Source: Caldilineaceae bacterium bin5
GTDB taxonomy: Bacteria > Chloroflexota > Anaerolineae > Caldilineales > Caldilineaceae
Assembly (NCBI GenBank): GCA_002238445.1
Contig: MPML01000023.1
Coordinates: 1-62,989 of the forward strand
Direction of reading: 5' to 3'
Length of the DNA: 62,989 nucleotides
Shown here: piece after piece, positions 7,792 through 15,070 of the stretch
Layout of the letters: the number at the start of each line of letters is the position of its first letter
Position numbering within the stretch: position 1 is the first letter of the stretch
The notes under the pieces: generated by a model
Database searches by the model: none
Seen by the model: only the letters and a program-made list of their open reading frames with translations
Told to the model about the DNA's origin: nothing
Made by a program: the position numbers and the translations under genes

Positions 7792-9369
7792 TCATTCCCA
7801 CTCAATCGTGGCGGGGGGCTTGCTCGAAATATCATATACGACCCGGTTGACCCCGTCTACCTCGTTGACAATGCGGCTGCTGACCCGCGCCAGCAGGTCG
7901 TAGGGCAGCTGCGCCCAGTCCGCCGTCATGAAGTCATCGGTGGTGACCGCGCGCAACGCGATCACGTTGGCGTAGGTGCGCCCGTCTCCCATCACGCCGA
8001 CCGTCTGCACCGGCAGGAGCACTGCAAAGACCTGGCTCGTCTGGCGGTAGAAGCCGGCGGCCCGCAGCTCGTCCAGGAAGATGCGGTCGGCCTGTCGCAG
8101 CATCTCGAGGCGCTCCCACGTCACTTCGCCGAGGATGCGGATGCCCAGGCCAGGCCCCGGAAATGGGTGCCGCCAGACGATCTCTTCGGGCAGGCCCAAC
8201 TCCTCGCCGATGCGGCGCACTTCGTCTTTGAACAGCATCCGCAGCGGTTCGATCAGCTCGAAGGTCATATCCTCCGGCAGGCCGCCCACATTGTGGTGCG
8301 TCTTGATCGTGCGCGCGTTCGCCGAATCATCATTGCTGGCCGACTCGATCACGTCGGGGTAGAGCGTGCCCTGCGCCAGAAATACTTTGTGCGAAGACTG
8401 AGAGGCGTTCCCTTTTTCCTCCACCAGCCGGTCCGTCTCTTCTTCGAAGACGCGCACGAAGCGGGCGCCGATCCGTTTGCGCTTCTCCTCCGGCTCGGTC
8501 ACGCCGTCCAGGTCGTCCAGGAACGCCTCTTTGGCGTCCACCGCGACCAGTTGCATGCCCTGGTGCCGTTCGAAGGTGTCCACCACCTGTTCCGCTTCGC
8601 CGGCGCGCAAGAGGCCGTGATCGACAAAGATGCAGGTCAGCCGCTCCCCTACGGCGCGGTGAACCAACGTGGCGGCCACTGCGCTGTCGACGCCGCCGCT
8701 GAGCCCGCAGATCACCCGACCATCCGGCCCGACCTGGGCCCGGATCCCGGCGACAGTTTCGTCGATAAAATGGCCCGATGTCCAGTCGCCCGTACAGCCG
8801 CAGATGGGGCCGACGAAGTTCTGCAGCAGCGCAAAGCCGTTCGGGGTATGCACAACCTCCGGGTGAAACTGGAGCCCGTAGAGTGAACGGTCTTCGTTCG
8901 CGATGGCTGCGCACGGCGAGTTCCCGCTGCGCGCCACCGTCTCAAAGCCGGTCGGGAGCCGCTCCACGCGGTCGCCGTGGCTCATCCACACCTGCTGTTG
9001 CCGCGGCTGTCCGCCGAAAAATCGGGTCTTTCCTGTCACTTCGATCTCTGCCGAGCCGTACTCCCGCTTTGCGCTCGGCGCCACGTGGCCGCCCAGCGCA
9101 TGGGCCAGCAGCTGCAGCCCGTAGCAGATGCCCAACACCGGCACACCGCTCTCCAGCACAATGTCCGGCAGCGCCGGCGCGCCCGCCTCGTAGACGCTGG
9201 CCGGCCCGCCCGACAGAATGATGCCCCGCAGCTTCAACTGCGGCAGCCGCTCTGCCGCCCGATCCCACGAGATCATCTCGGCGTAGACGTTCGCCTCCCG
9301 CACGCGGCGGCAGATCAACTGGCTGTATTGGCTGCCGTAGTCGAGGACGGCGATGGTGTCATGTTGCAT
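7792..9369 (-). CDS. guaA: GMP synthase (glutamine-hydrolysing)
   Basis: 525 residues, full length. The N-terminal class I glutamine amidotransferase domain has nucleophile Cys82 in 'GICYGLQ' and 'GLQFHPEV' with the catalytic His/Glu. The ATP-pyrophosphatase domain has the PP-loop 'SGGVDSA' near 223, and the C-terminal dimerisation domain ends in the hallmark 'PPATIEWE'. It converts XMP, ATP and glutamine to GMP in the cytosol. This is the only obvious core housekeeping gene of the window. No other purine genes are adjacent. Confidence 0.97.
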   Translation of the reverse strand: MQHDTIAVLDYGSQYSQLICRRVREANVYAEMISWDRAAERLPQLKLRGIILSGGPASVYEAGAPALPDIVLESGVPVLGICYGLQLLAHALGGHVAPSAKREYGSAEIEVTGKTRFFGGQPRQQQVWMSHGDRVERLPTGFETVARSGNSPCAAIANEDRSLYGLQFHPEVVHTPNGFALLQNFVGPICGCTGDWTSGHFIDETVAGIRAQVGPDGRVICGLSGGVDSAVAATLVHRAVGERLTCIFVDHGLLRAGEAEQVVDTFERHQGMQLVAVDAKEAFLDDLDGVTEPEEKRKRIGARFVRVFEEETDRLVEEKGNASQSSHKVFLAQGTLYPDVIESASNDDSANARTIKTHHNVGGLPEDMTFELIEPLRMLFKDEVRRIGEELGLPEEIVWRHPFPGPGLGIRILGEVTWERLEMLRQADRIFLDELRAAGFYRQTSQVFAVLLPVQTVGVMGDGRTYANVIALRAVTTDDFMTADWAQLPYDLLARVSSRIVNEVDGVNRVVYDISSKPPATIEWE

Positions 9370-9439
9370 GAACGGCTCGTTTCAATCCATATTCTATAGT
9401 GCGATTATGCCTTCTCAGCGGCTGCGACCCCGCTCTCCG

Positions 9440-9760
9440 TCAACTAGCTTCGGCCGTCTTGGGACGGGTGATCTCAACCTCAGCCATGCCGAAAGTGGTC
9501 TCCAGATCAGGGACGGATTCCCCGGCGTCGGAAAGGCTCGTGACATGGTAGGCCATTGCATCACCAACCGACATTTGAGGGTCGGGAACCGGATCGCCGC
9601 TCGCTATCAGACCCTCAATGTGAAAGACGATAGCCTCGCGAACTGTTGTCTGGATCTCTTGCCAACCCTTTCCTGTAGCGACGCACCCGGGTAGTTCGGG
9701 CACATAGGCGCCGTAGTTGTTTGGCGTCCGCTCGTAAACAACGGCGTAGTTGAGTTTCAT
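9440..9760 (-). CDS. hicB: HicB-family antitoxin
   Basis: 106 residues. The N-terminal half is the HicB partial RNase H fold: 'YAVVYERTPNNYGAYVPELPGC', then 'VREAIVFHIEGLIASGDPVPDP'. I place the start at 9760, where GGGAGGGAAAATA immediately precedes the ATG and where the start overlaps the stop of the upstream hicA frame (TAATG). The frame could begin 15 residues earlier, but those residues are hicA coding sequence in another frame. HicB binds HicA and represses the operon. Here the toxin frame upstream carries a nonsense codon, so hicB may persist alone. The C-terminal extension after residue 70 is longer than in the second copy at 20672. Confidence 0.85.
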   Translation of the reverse strand: MKLNYAVVYERTPNNYGAYVPELPGCVATGKGWQEIQTTVREAIVFHIEGLIASGDPVPDPQMSVGDAMAYHVTSLSDAGESVPDLETTFGMAEVEITRPKTAEAS

Positions 9761-9957
9761 TATTTTCCCTCCCTGAGCCCCGCCTGCTTCAGTATACTCA
9801 GCCACGTCCCTATCGGGATGTCTGTGCTGGGGTGCCCCGCAATGGTCACGGCTCCGGGCTAGCTGGGGTGACGATATTGCCGGTGACTGCCACGAGTCCT
9901 GACAAGTTGCCAGCCGTCCCGTTCTACCAGGCGAATGGCTTCCCTAACTTTCGGCAT
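9760..9957 (-). pseudogene. hicA: hicA toxin gene inactivated by an in-frame amber codon
   Basis: Read from the ATG at 9957 the frame gives MPKVREAIRLVERDGWQLV then RTRGSHRQYRHPS, an amber TAG at 9861-9859 (codon 33), then PGAVTIAGHPSTDIPIGTW and LSILKQAGLREGK to a TAA at 9760. This is a complete 65-codon HicA (dsRBD-like mRNA interferase with catalytic His in 'GSHRQY') interrupted by one nonsense codon, where relatives usually have Lys or a similar residue ('HP.kPG.VTI'). Everything else, including the TAATG overlap with hicB, is intact, so the lesion looks recent. A sequencing error at one base cannot be excluded. Confidence 0.85.
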
Positions 9958-10238
9958 TCCACACCTTGGCCGCATCGCCCAAATACACGATTCGCCAGCC
10001 ACCATTCTCAAGATGATCTACGATCATATGGAAATTCCCGTATTGTACATCGCGTAATGGAGAAGAAAAGGCGCGACATCCACGCCTATCTTACCCACCT
10101 GTCACCACCTCGGCCAAATGCCCCCATCCTACAGACCCCATGAATCCCCGTCCGAATCTCTTAATCGAGCTTGCCGTCTGCGCGCTCTTGCGTCACCATG
10201 ATAACCAGATACGCTATACGCAATAGAAAGGAGTCCCC

Positions 10239-11036
10239 ATGAAACTCGCAAACAAAGTCGCGCTCGTCACCGGTGGAGCACGCGGCCTCGGCCGCGCTTA
10301 TGTCCTCCATCTCGCCAAATTGGGCGCGGACGTGGTGATCAACGACGTCGACCTGAACGCCGCCCAGGAGTATGACGAAGCGCTCAACGCCGAATCGGTG
10401 GCCGCAGAGGTGGAAGCGCTGGGCCGGCGCGGCCTGGGCATCGAGGCCGACGTGACCGACAAGGCCGCGGCGGAAGCAATGTTGCAGCAGACCGTGGATG
10501 CCTTCGGGCAGATCGATATCCTCGTCAACAACGCCGGCGGCATGCTCTATCCGCCGCTCAACACTACCGCGGCCACCGCGCCGGCTGATCACTACCACTA
10601 CATCATGGACATCAACCTCACCGGCACCATCTTCTGCTGTCAGGCCGCCGCGCCATACATGCAGGCCGCCCGCAGCGGCAAGATCGTCAACACCGCCTCG
10701 CAGGCCGGCCTCTGGAGCGGCCGCAACCCCGGCGGCATGGCCTACAAGGTCGCCAAAGCCGGCGTGGTCCACTACACCCGCGTCCTCGCCGCGGAACTGG
10801 GCCCGCACAACGTCCATGTCAACTGCATCGCGCCCGGCTTCGTGCTCTCCTCCCGCGCCGTCGCCGGTGGACGCAACAGCCCGGAGGTGCGCGACCGCCT
10901 GCTGCAGGACATCCCACTCGGCCGCCTGGGCATGCCCGAAGACTGCGCCAAGGTGGTTGAGTTCCTGGTCACCGACCTCTCCGACTACGTCACCGGCCAG
11001 TGCATTCCCGTCTGCGGCGGCTACGTTGCCTTTTGA
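10239..11036 (+). CDS. Short-chain dehydrogenase/reductase (SDR)
   Basis: 265 residues, classical SDR. NAD(P) motif 'TGGARGLG' at 11-18, 'NNAGG' near 95, catalytic Ser in 'NTASQAG' near 155 and Y169-x3-K173 ('AYKVAK'). An acidic residue follows strand 2 ('VINDVD'), suggesting NAD(H) preference. AAAGGAG precedes the ATG by 6 bases. The next gene, an amidohydrolase, follows on the same strand after 180 bases and may be expressed with it; together they suggest small-molecule catabolism. The substrate is unknown. Confidence 0.9.
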   Translation: MKLANKVALVTGGARGLGRAYVLHLAKLGADVVINDVDLNAAQEYDEALNAESVAAEVEALGRRGLGIEADVTDKAAAEAMLQQTVDAFGQIDILVNNAGGMLYPPLNTTAATAPADHYHYIMDINLTGTIFCCQAAAPYMQAARSGKIVNTASQAGLWSGRNPGGMAYKVAKAGVVHYTRVLAAELGPHNVHVNCIAPGFVLSSRAVAGGRNSPEVRDRLLQDIPLGRLGMPEDCAKVVEFLVTDLSDYVTGQCIPVCGGYVAF

Positions 11037-11216
11037 GCTGTGGCGAGAATCGCCTTCTCCGCGCGCCACTTGACAATGTCAGGGAAAGGGGATTAGATGG
11101 GGCTGGCGACGCACCCTGATTGCCAGTCGCCAGCGCAGGTTCCGGCCGCAAACCGCTGGCCGCAGACCACCGCAGTTGCTATCCACCGGGAAAATGAAAC
11201 CGAGAAAGGTGAGACT

Positions 11217-12446
11217 ATGCGATTCGATCTTCTGATCAAGGGCGGCGAAGTGGTTGATCCCGGCGGCGGGAAGAGCGGCCGTCTGGACGTGGCGATCAAG
11301 CGCAACCGCATCGCCTCGGTCGAGGCGGACATCCCTGAAGAGACGGCCTTTCGCGTCGTGGATGCCGCCGGCCAGTACGTCACGCCCGGCCTTGTCGATC
11401 TCCATACCCACGTCAACTACGGTTGCGGCTTTTACGGCATCCGTCCCGACCCGATCGCGGCCCGCAGCGGCGTGACGACCTGGCTCGACGTAGGCTCGTC
11501 CGGGGGATATAACTTCCTCGCCTTCCGGGAGTTCATTATCGAAAAATCGCGGGCCCGCATCTATGCCCTGCTCAACATCTCGTCGATCGGTCTGACCGCG
11601 AAGACGTGGGAGCTGGCCAACCCCGGCTACTGCGATGTCGACCTCTGCTGCCAAATCGTAGACCTGAACCGGGACGTGCTGCTGGGCGTCAAGGCGCGTA
11701 TCGACCAGCTCACCACCAGCGGCCAGGGCCTTGACCCCCTGCGCAAAGCCCGGGAGGCGGCGGACCGCTGCGAGCTGCCGCTGATGACCCATATCGGCAT
11801 GGGTCCGCCGGGGATCGACGGTGTGATGGAGTTGATGCGGCCCGGCGACATCCTCACCCATTGCTTCACTGGCGGCACAATGCGCATTGTCGAGGATTCA
11901 GGCAATCTGCGCGACACGGTCAAACGCGCCTGGGATGCCGGCCTTGTGCTGGATATCGGCCATGGCGCGGGCTCCTTCTCATTCAAGACCGCGGAGGCGT
12001 TGATGGCGCAAGGCTACCGGCCGGACGTAATCTCATCCGACATCCACCAGATGAGCGTCAGCGGCCCGATGTTCGACATGCCCACCTGCCTGAGCAAATT
12101 CATGTCGCTGGGTATGAATTTCGCCGAGGTAGTTCACGCATCCACCGAGCGGCCGGCGGCCGTGTTGGGGCTGGAGAAGGAGATTGGCACGCTGCGGCCC
12201 GGCGCGCTGGCGGATGTGGCGCTGTTCGAAATCGTCGAGGGGGACTTCATGTTCTACGATGTCTTCATGAACCCGCGCCCAGGACAGCAGCTAGTCCGCA
12301 ACACGCTGACGATCATCAATGGCCGCGAGATGGCCCACCAGTCCGATGATCCGCTCATGCCCTGGATCGAGCTTTCCGAAGACCAGGAGACCTTGATCGC
12401 CGAGGGTCATACGCCCCCGGTGATGGCCGCCTGTTGCAAGCACTGA
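11217..12446 (+). CDS. Amidohydrolase / dihydroorotase-like deacetylase
   Basis: 409 residues, metal-dependent hydrolase with a TIM barrel. Beta-sandwich start 'DLLIKGGEVVDPGGG', metal site 'GLVDLHTHVNYG' with HxH near 64-66, a bridging Lys candidate in 'LGVKARID', further ligands in 'THIGMGPP', 'LTHCFTGG' and 'ISSDIHQ', and C-terminal 'LRPGALADVALFEI'. It resembles the EF_0837/AHA_3915 deacetylase subgroup. Start chosen at 11217: GAAAGGTGAG lies just upstream, and the 40 extra residues possible before it are unlike the family. Substrate not predictable beyond an N-acyl or cyclic amide compound. Confidence 0.87.
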   Translation: MRFDLLIKGGEVVDPGGGKSGRLDVAIKRNRIASVEADIPEETAFRVVDAAGQYVTPGLVDLHTHVNYGCGFYGIRPDPIAARSGVTTWLDVGSSGGYNFLAFREFIIEKSRARIYALLNISSIGLTAKTWELANPGYCDVDLCCQIVDLNRDVLLGVKARIDQLTTSGQGLDPLRKAREAADRCELPLMTHIGMGPPGIDGVMELMRPGDILTHCFTGGTMRIVEDSGNLRDTVKRAWDAGLVLDIGHGAGSFSFKTAEALMAQGYRPDVISSDIHQMSVSGPMFDMPTCLSKFMSLGMNFAEVVHASTERPAAVLGLEKEIGTLRPGALADVALFEIVEGDFMFYDVFMNPRPGQQLVRNTLTIINGREMAHQSDDPLMPWIELSEDQETLIAEGHTPPVMAACCKH

Positions 12447-12457
12447 TTTTGCCTGAA

Positions 12458-12769
12458 ATGAGCACCCATATCCAGATTTCCCGGTCACAAATAGACAGCT
12501 TATGTCAGCGCTGGCAGGTCTCTGAACTGGCTCTATTTGGCTCCGTTGTACGTGAGGACTTCGGCCCCGACAGCGATGTGGACGTGCTGATCCAGTTTCA
12601 GCCGCAGGCACGGCACACTCTCCTCGATATGGCACGCATGGAGGAAGAGTTGCGTCGGATTTTCGGTCGAGATGTGGATCTTGTGGAACGTTCAGCGGTC
12701 GAAAAGAGTCGAAACCATTTCCGTCGCAAGGCGATTCTCCAATCGGCGGAGCCAATCCATGCCGCGTGA
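12458..12769 (+). CDS. MNT-type nucleotidyltransferase (MntA/minimal nucleotidyltransferase)
   Basis: 103 residues. The pol-beta fold motif 'LFGSVVREDFGPDSDVDVLI' holds the G-S and D-x-D metal site, with a third acidic residue in 'RDVDLVERSAVEKSRN'. In MntA/HepT (type VII toxin-antitoxin) pairs this protein AMPylates and neutralises a HEPN ribonuclease encoded immediately downstream with overlapping ends. Here the ATG of a HEPN-like start lies inside this gene's last codons, but that frame stops after 11 residues, so the partner is lost. No clear Shine-Dalgarno sequence; the gene starts 11 bases after the amidohydrolase stop and may be translated by coupling. Confidence 0.8.
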   Translation: MSTHIQISRSQIDSLCQRWQVSELALFGSVVREDFGPDSDVDVLIQFQPQARHTLLDMARMEEELRRIFGRDVDLVERSAVEKSRNHFRRKAILQSAEPIHAA

Positions 12770-12793
12770 CGATGGACAACAACGCGACACCTA
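12758..12793 (+). pseudogene. Stub of a HEPN (HepT/DUF86-like) partner
   Basis: The frame starts at an ATG overlapping the end of the MNT gene and reads [11 protein letters not shown] then TAA. 'MPRD(D/E)' is a common beginning of HEPN proteins encoded after MNT genes, and the overlapping arrangement is the usual one. No later HEPN motif (Rx4-6H) is found before the PPOX-like gene at 12821, so most of the gene has been deleted. The identification rests on position and five residues only. Confidence 0.4.
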
Positions 12794-12820
12794 ACCGCAA
12801 CTAATCTGAGGAGCACAACA

Positions 12821-13243
12821 ATGTCCGCACAGATTCCCGATACACACGTTGACCTGTTGACCGGCCCCATCTTCGCCACCCTGACGACCCTCTCCCCGTC
12901 CGGCGCGCCGGAAAACACGATCGTCTGGTGCTCGTGGGACGGCACCCACGTCCTCGTCAATACGGCCGAAGGGCGCCGCAAACCGAAAAACGTCCGCGCC
13001 AATCCCAAAGTTGCCCTGATGGCATTGGACCCTGAAGATGCATTCCGCTGGATCGACGTGCGCGGCGTCGTCGAGGAGATCGTGCCCGACCCGGACTTCG
13101 CCAACATCAATGCCCACGCCAAGCTCTATGTAGGCGCCGACGAATACTACGGTAGCTTAATGCCTGCCTCTATGAAAGGGAAGGAAGAGCGGGTAATCTT
13201 CAAGATCAAGCCGCGGCGGGTTGTGATATCTCCTCCCGCTTAA
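12821..13243 (+). CDS. Pyridoxamine 5'-phosphate oxidase-like (PPOX/FMN or F420-binding split barrel) protein
   Basis: 140 residues, a complete split beta-barrel flavin/F420-binding protein: '[22 protein letters not shown]', '[20 protein letters not shown]' (cofactor phosphate-binding strand and loop), 'ALMALDP', '[15 protein letters not shown]'. GAGGAG lies 7 bases before the ATG. Members reduce or oxidise small molecules, often as PPOX-class F420-dependent enzymes. No F420 genes occur in the window, so the cofactor is open. Confidence 0.85.
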   Translation: MSAQIPDTHVDLLTGPIFATLTTLSPSGAPENTIVWCSWDGTHVLVNTAEGRRKPKNVRANPKVALMALDPEDAFRWIDVRGVVEEIVPDPDFANINAHAKLYVGADEYYGSLMPASMKGKEERVIFKIKPRRVVISPPA

Positions 13244-13274
13244 CCTGCGGCTGCCAGCGGCCTGCTACGACAAC

Positions 13275-13802
13275 TCACTGATCATTGGAGGCGCGATCTG
13301 GCAGGTCCAGCAGCATGATCGCCATCCTGATCCCTCTCTCCATCCGTACGCCGGTCCGTCGAAACCGGTGACGCAGATAGAACCGTTCGGCGTGGGCCGT
13401 TTCGAGGATAATCTGCCTACAGCCCTCCTGCTGCGCGATGTCGATGGCGCAGTCCAGCAACTGCGCGCCCAATCCCAGATTCTGGCAGGCCGGAGCCACC
13501 GCCAGCGTCGTGATATTCAACACGCGGCCGTCGGGCTGGTGGCTCTCCTGCGGGTCCTCGTCCAGCGCGGGCTCGCGCAGTGCGGCCCACTTCTCAGTCG
13601 TCAGATAGCCGGCGATGAACGGAGGCTCGTCGCCGCGCTCCCCCTCCAGAACGGCGCAGCCCTGCGGGAAGGTCACCAGACGGCTGCGGATGATCGCCGG
13701 CTCCTCCTGCGCGCCGTATGCGCCGAAGATCTCCTGGTCGAGCGCCACAATGCCCGGCCAGTCCTCCAGCGCGGCGGGCCGCATCCGGTATTGTTCGGTC
13801 AT
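13275..13802 (-). CDS. GNAT-family N-acetyltransferase
   Basis: 175 residues, one GNAT fold: N-terminal 'MRPAALEDWPGIVALDQEIF', central strands 'FIAGYLTTEKW', acetyl-CoA motif A 'LNITTLAVAPACQNLGLGAQLLDCA' (Q/RxxGxG/A type) and 'IILETAHAERFYLRHRFRRTG'. Located 36 bases after the creatininase gene on the same strand, so probably its co-transcribed partner. Acceptor unknown. Confidence 0.85.
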   Translation of the reverse strand: MTEQYRMRPAALEDWPGIVALDQEIFGAYGAQEEPAIIRSRLVTFPQGCAVLEGERGDEPPFIAGYLTTEKWAALREPALDEDPQESHQPDGRVLNITTLAVAPACQNLGLGAQLLDCAIDIAQQEGCRQIILETAHAERFYLRHRFRRTGVRMERGIRMAIMLLDLPDRASNDQ

Positions 13803-13838
13803 GTCTGGTCTGGGCCGCTGCCAACCTCTACCCGGCCG

Positions 13839-14681
13839 CTACTGGCCGGGACCATCGCTCTCCGGCGAAATGTGATCCTTGCGGGGATTGACCGCCACGG
13901 TGCGGAACTCGCGAACCAGTTCGATCAGCCCCTCCACCGCGGCCTCGAGAAACTGCTCCCCCTTTTCGCGGGTGGCGGCTGTGGCATCTCCCAACACACC
14001 GCTGTCCGTCAACGTACTCCAATACGGCCACAGGTTGGCGACCGATCCATCCTCCCGTTTGCCCATCAACAGATCCGTCTGGAAGCTGGGCGACAGCGGC
14101 GAGCGCTCATCCACCGCCTTGTCCATCTGCACCAGATCCTCCGCCAGCGCCAGATAGAGGGCTGTCTCGTACTCGCCGGCGTGGGAGGTGCCGCCAAAGT
14201 CCGACGAGCGGATCTTATTCCCTTCCTCCCTGCCTTTACGCACGCCCCAGTGGTTGACCGACGCGCACAGGGTCTGGCCTTCGGTTTCAAGCACCGTCAG
14301 ACGGGCGGCCATCTCCACCGGCGCGGTGTTGCTGCCATGCCCGTTCACCATCAGGATGCGCTTAAAGCCGTGGTGGGCCAGGCTGACACAGACATCGCGC
14401 ACATAGTTGATAAAGGTATCCCAGCGAATCGTGATCGTGCCGGGAAAATCCATGTGATGCGGGCTGTACCCATGGCTGATCGGCGGGATCAGCACCGCTT
14501 CATCCGGGATGCGCGCCACTGCCCGTTCGCAAACCCCCGTGCAAAGCCGTACATCGGTGTCGATCGGCAGATGGTAGCCGTGATCTTCGTAGGTGGCAAC
14601 CGGCAGTACCGCCACCTTGCCGGAATAGGCCGCCTCACGGCAGGCAGACCAGGTCATCTCAGCATAGCGGTAGGTCGTCAT
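13839..14681 (-). CDS. Creatininase-family amidohydrolase (second, longer type)
   Basis: 280 residues. 'PVATYEDHGYHLPIDTDV' replaces the E-Q-H-G-P motif of canonical members but keeps Glu, two His and Asp ligands; 'PPISHGYSPHHMDFPGT', 'VNGHGSNTAP' and 'AGEYETALYLAL' supply the rest of the di-metal site. GAGGAG lies 7 bases before the ATG. It is only distantly similar to the member at 3934. MITE copy 2 lies 29 bases upstream of the start, so the element occupies the likely promoter region. Confidence 0.85.
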   Translation of the reverse strand: MTTYRYAEMTWSACREAAYSGKVAVLPVATYEDHGYHLPIDTDVRLCTGVCERAVARIPDEAVLIPPISHGYSPHHMDFPGTITIRWDTFINYVRDVCVSLAHHGFKRILMVNGHGSNTAPVEMAARLTVLETEGQTLCASVNHWGVRKGREEGNKIRSSDFGGTSHAGEYETALYLALAEDLVQMDKAVDERSPLSPSFQTDLLMGKREDGSVANLWPYWSTLTDSGVLGDATAATREKGEQFLEAAVEGLIELVREFRTVAVNPRKDHISPESDGPGQ

Positions 14682-14710
14682 TCTCGATCTCCTCTCATAA
14701 TTCCTGGCTC

Positions 14711-15011
14711 GTAACTACTAAGCCGCAACTGAATCGCAAACCTGTACGAGGGGAGCAAAGTTGTTCCTTCTCTCCTCATGATTGTCATATGGGCGGTCGG
14801 GCCTTCGGCCCTCCCTTGTGCAGGGGCTGCGCCCCCGCAACGCCCCCCTCTGGCTACCCACCGTGCTGGTTCTTTCCCACCATCGTGGCATGCCGACAGT
14901 GCGCCCCAACCAACTTGGCGGTTGCCAACCGAATACGCCATCACAAAGCCCGAATGGCGGCGAAGGTGAAGAACTTGTCAAGACACACACTGTATGCGGC
15001 TCTGTAGTTAC
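14711..15011 (-). mobile_element. MITE-like element, copy 2 (301 bp, 8-bp TSD CCTGGCTC)
   Basis: Plus-strand ends GTAACTACTAAGCCGCA and GCGGCTCTGTAGTTAC; exact 8-bp direct repeats CCTGGCTC at 14703-14710 and 15012-15019. The core is inverted relative to copies 1, 3 and 4. Its left-arm sequence resembles copy 3 rather than copies 1 and 4, so at least two subfamilies exist. Inserted between a creatininase gene (start) and the large membrane protein (stop), both on the minus strand. The open frames over it are chance frames through the GC-rich core. Confidence 0.9.
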
Positions 15012-15070
15012 CCTGGCTCTGTGTTCCTGGCTGGCCGTCACCAAAAACACTCCACTGACTACGGATAAAT

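Noticed and set aside
7582..8886. 434-residue plus-strand open frame opposite guaA
   Set aside because: It is the antisense of guaA in a GC-rich genome. It has Arg/His/Gln-rich composition, no motif and no ribosome-binding site.
13368..14714. 448-residue plus-strand open frame opposite the GNAT and creatininase genes
   Set aside because: Shadow of two well-supported minus-strand genes; composition is typical of antisense frames and it crosses a gene boundary.
14789..15007. Open frames across the MITE cores (proteins with GGRAFGPPLCRGCAPATPP-like sequence at each copy)
   Set aside because: They appear in every copy and in all frames of the GC-rich hairpin core, lack ribosome-binding sites and differ in length among copies; they follow from the repeat and are not genes.
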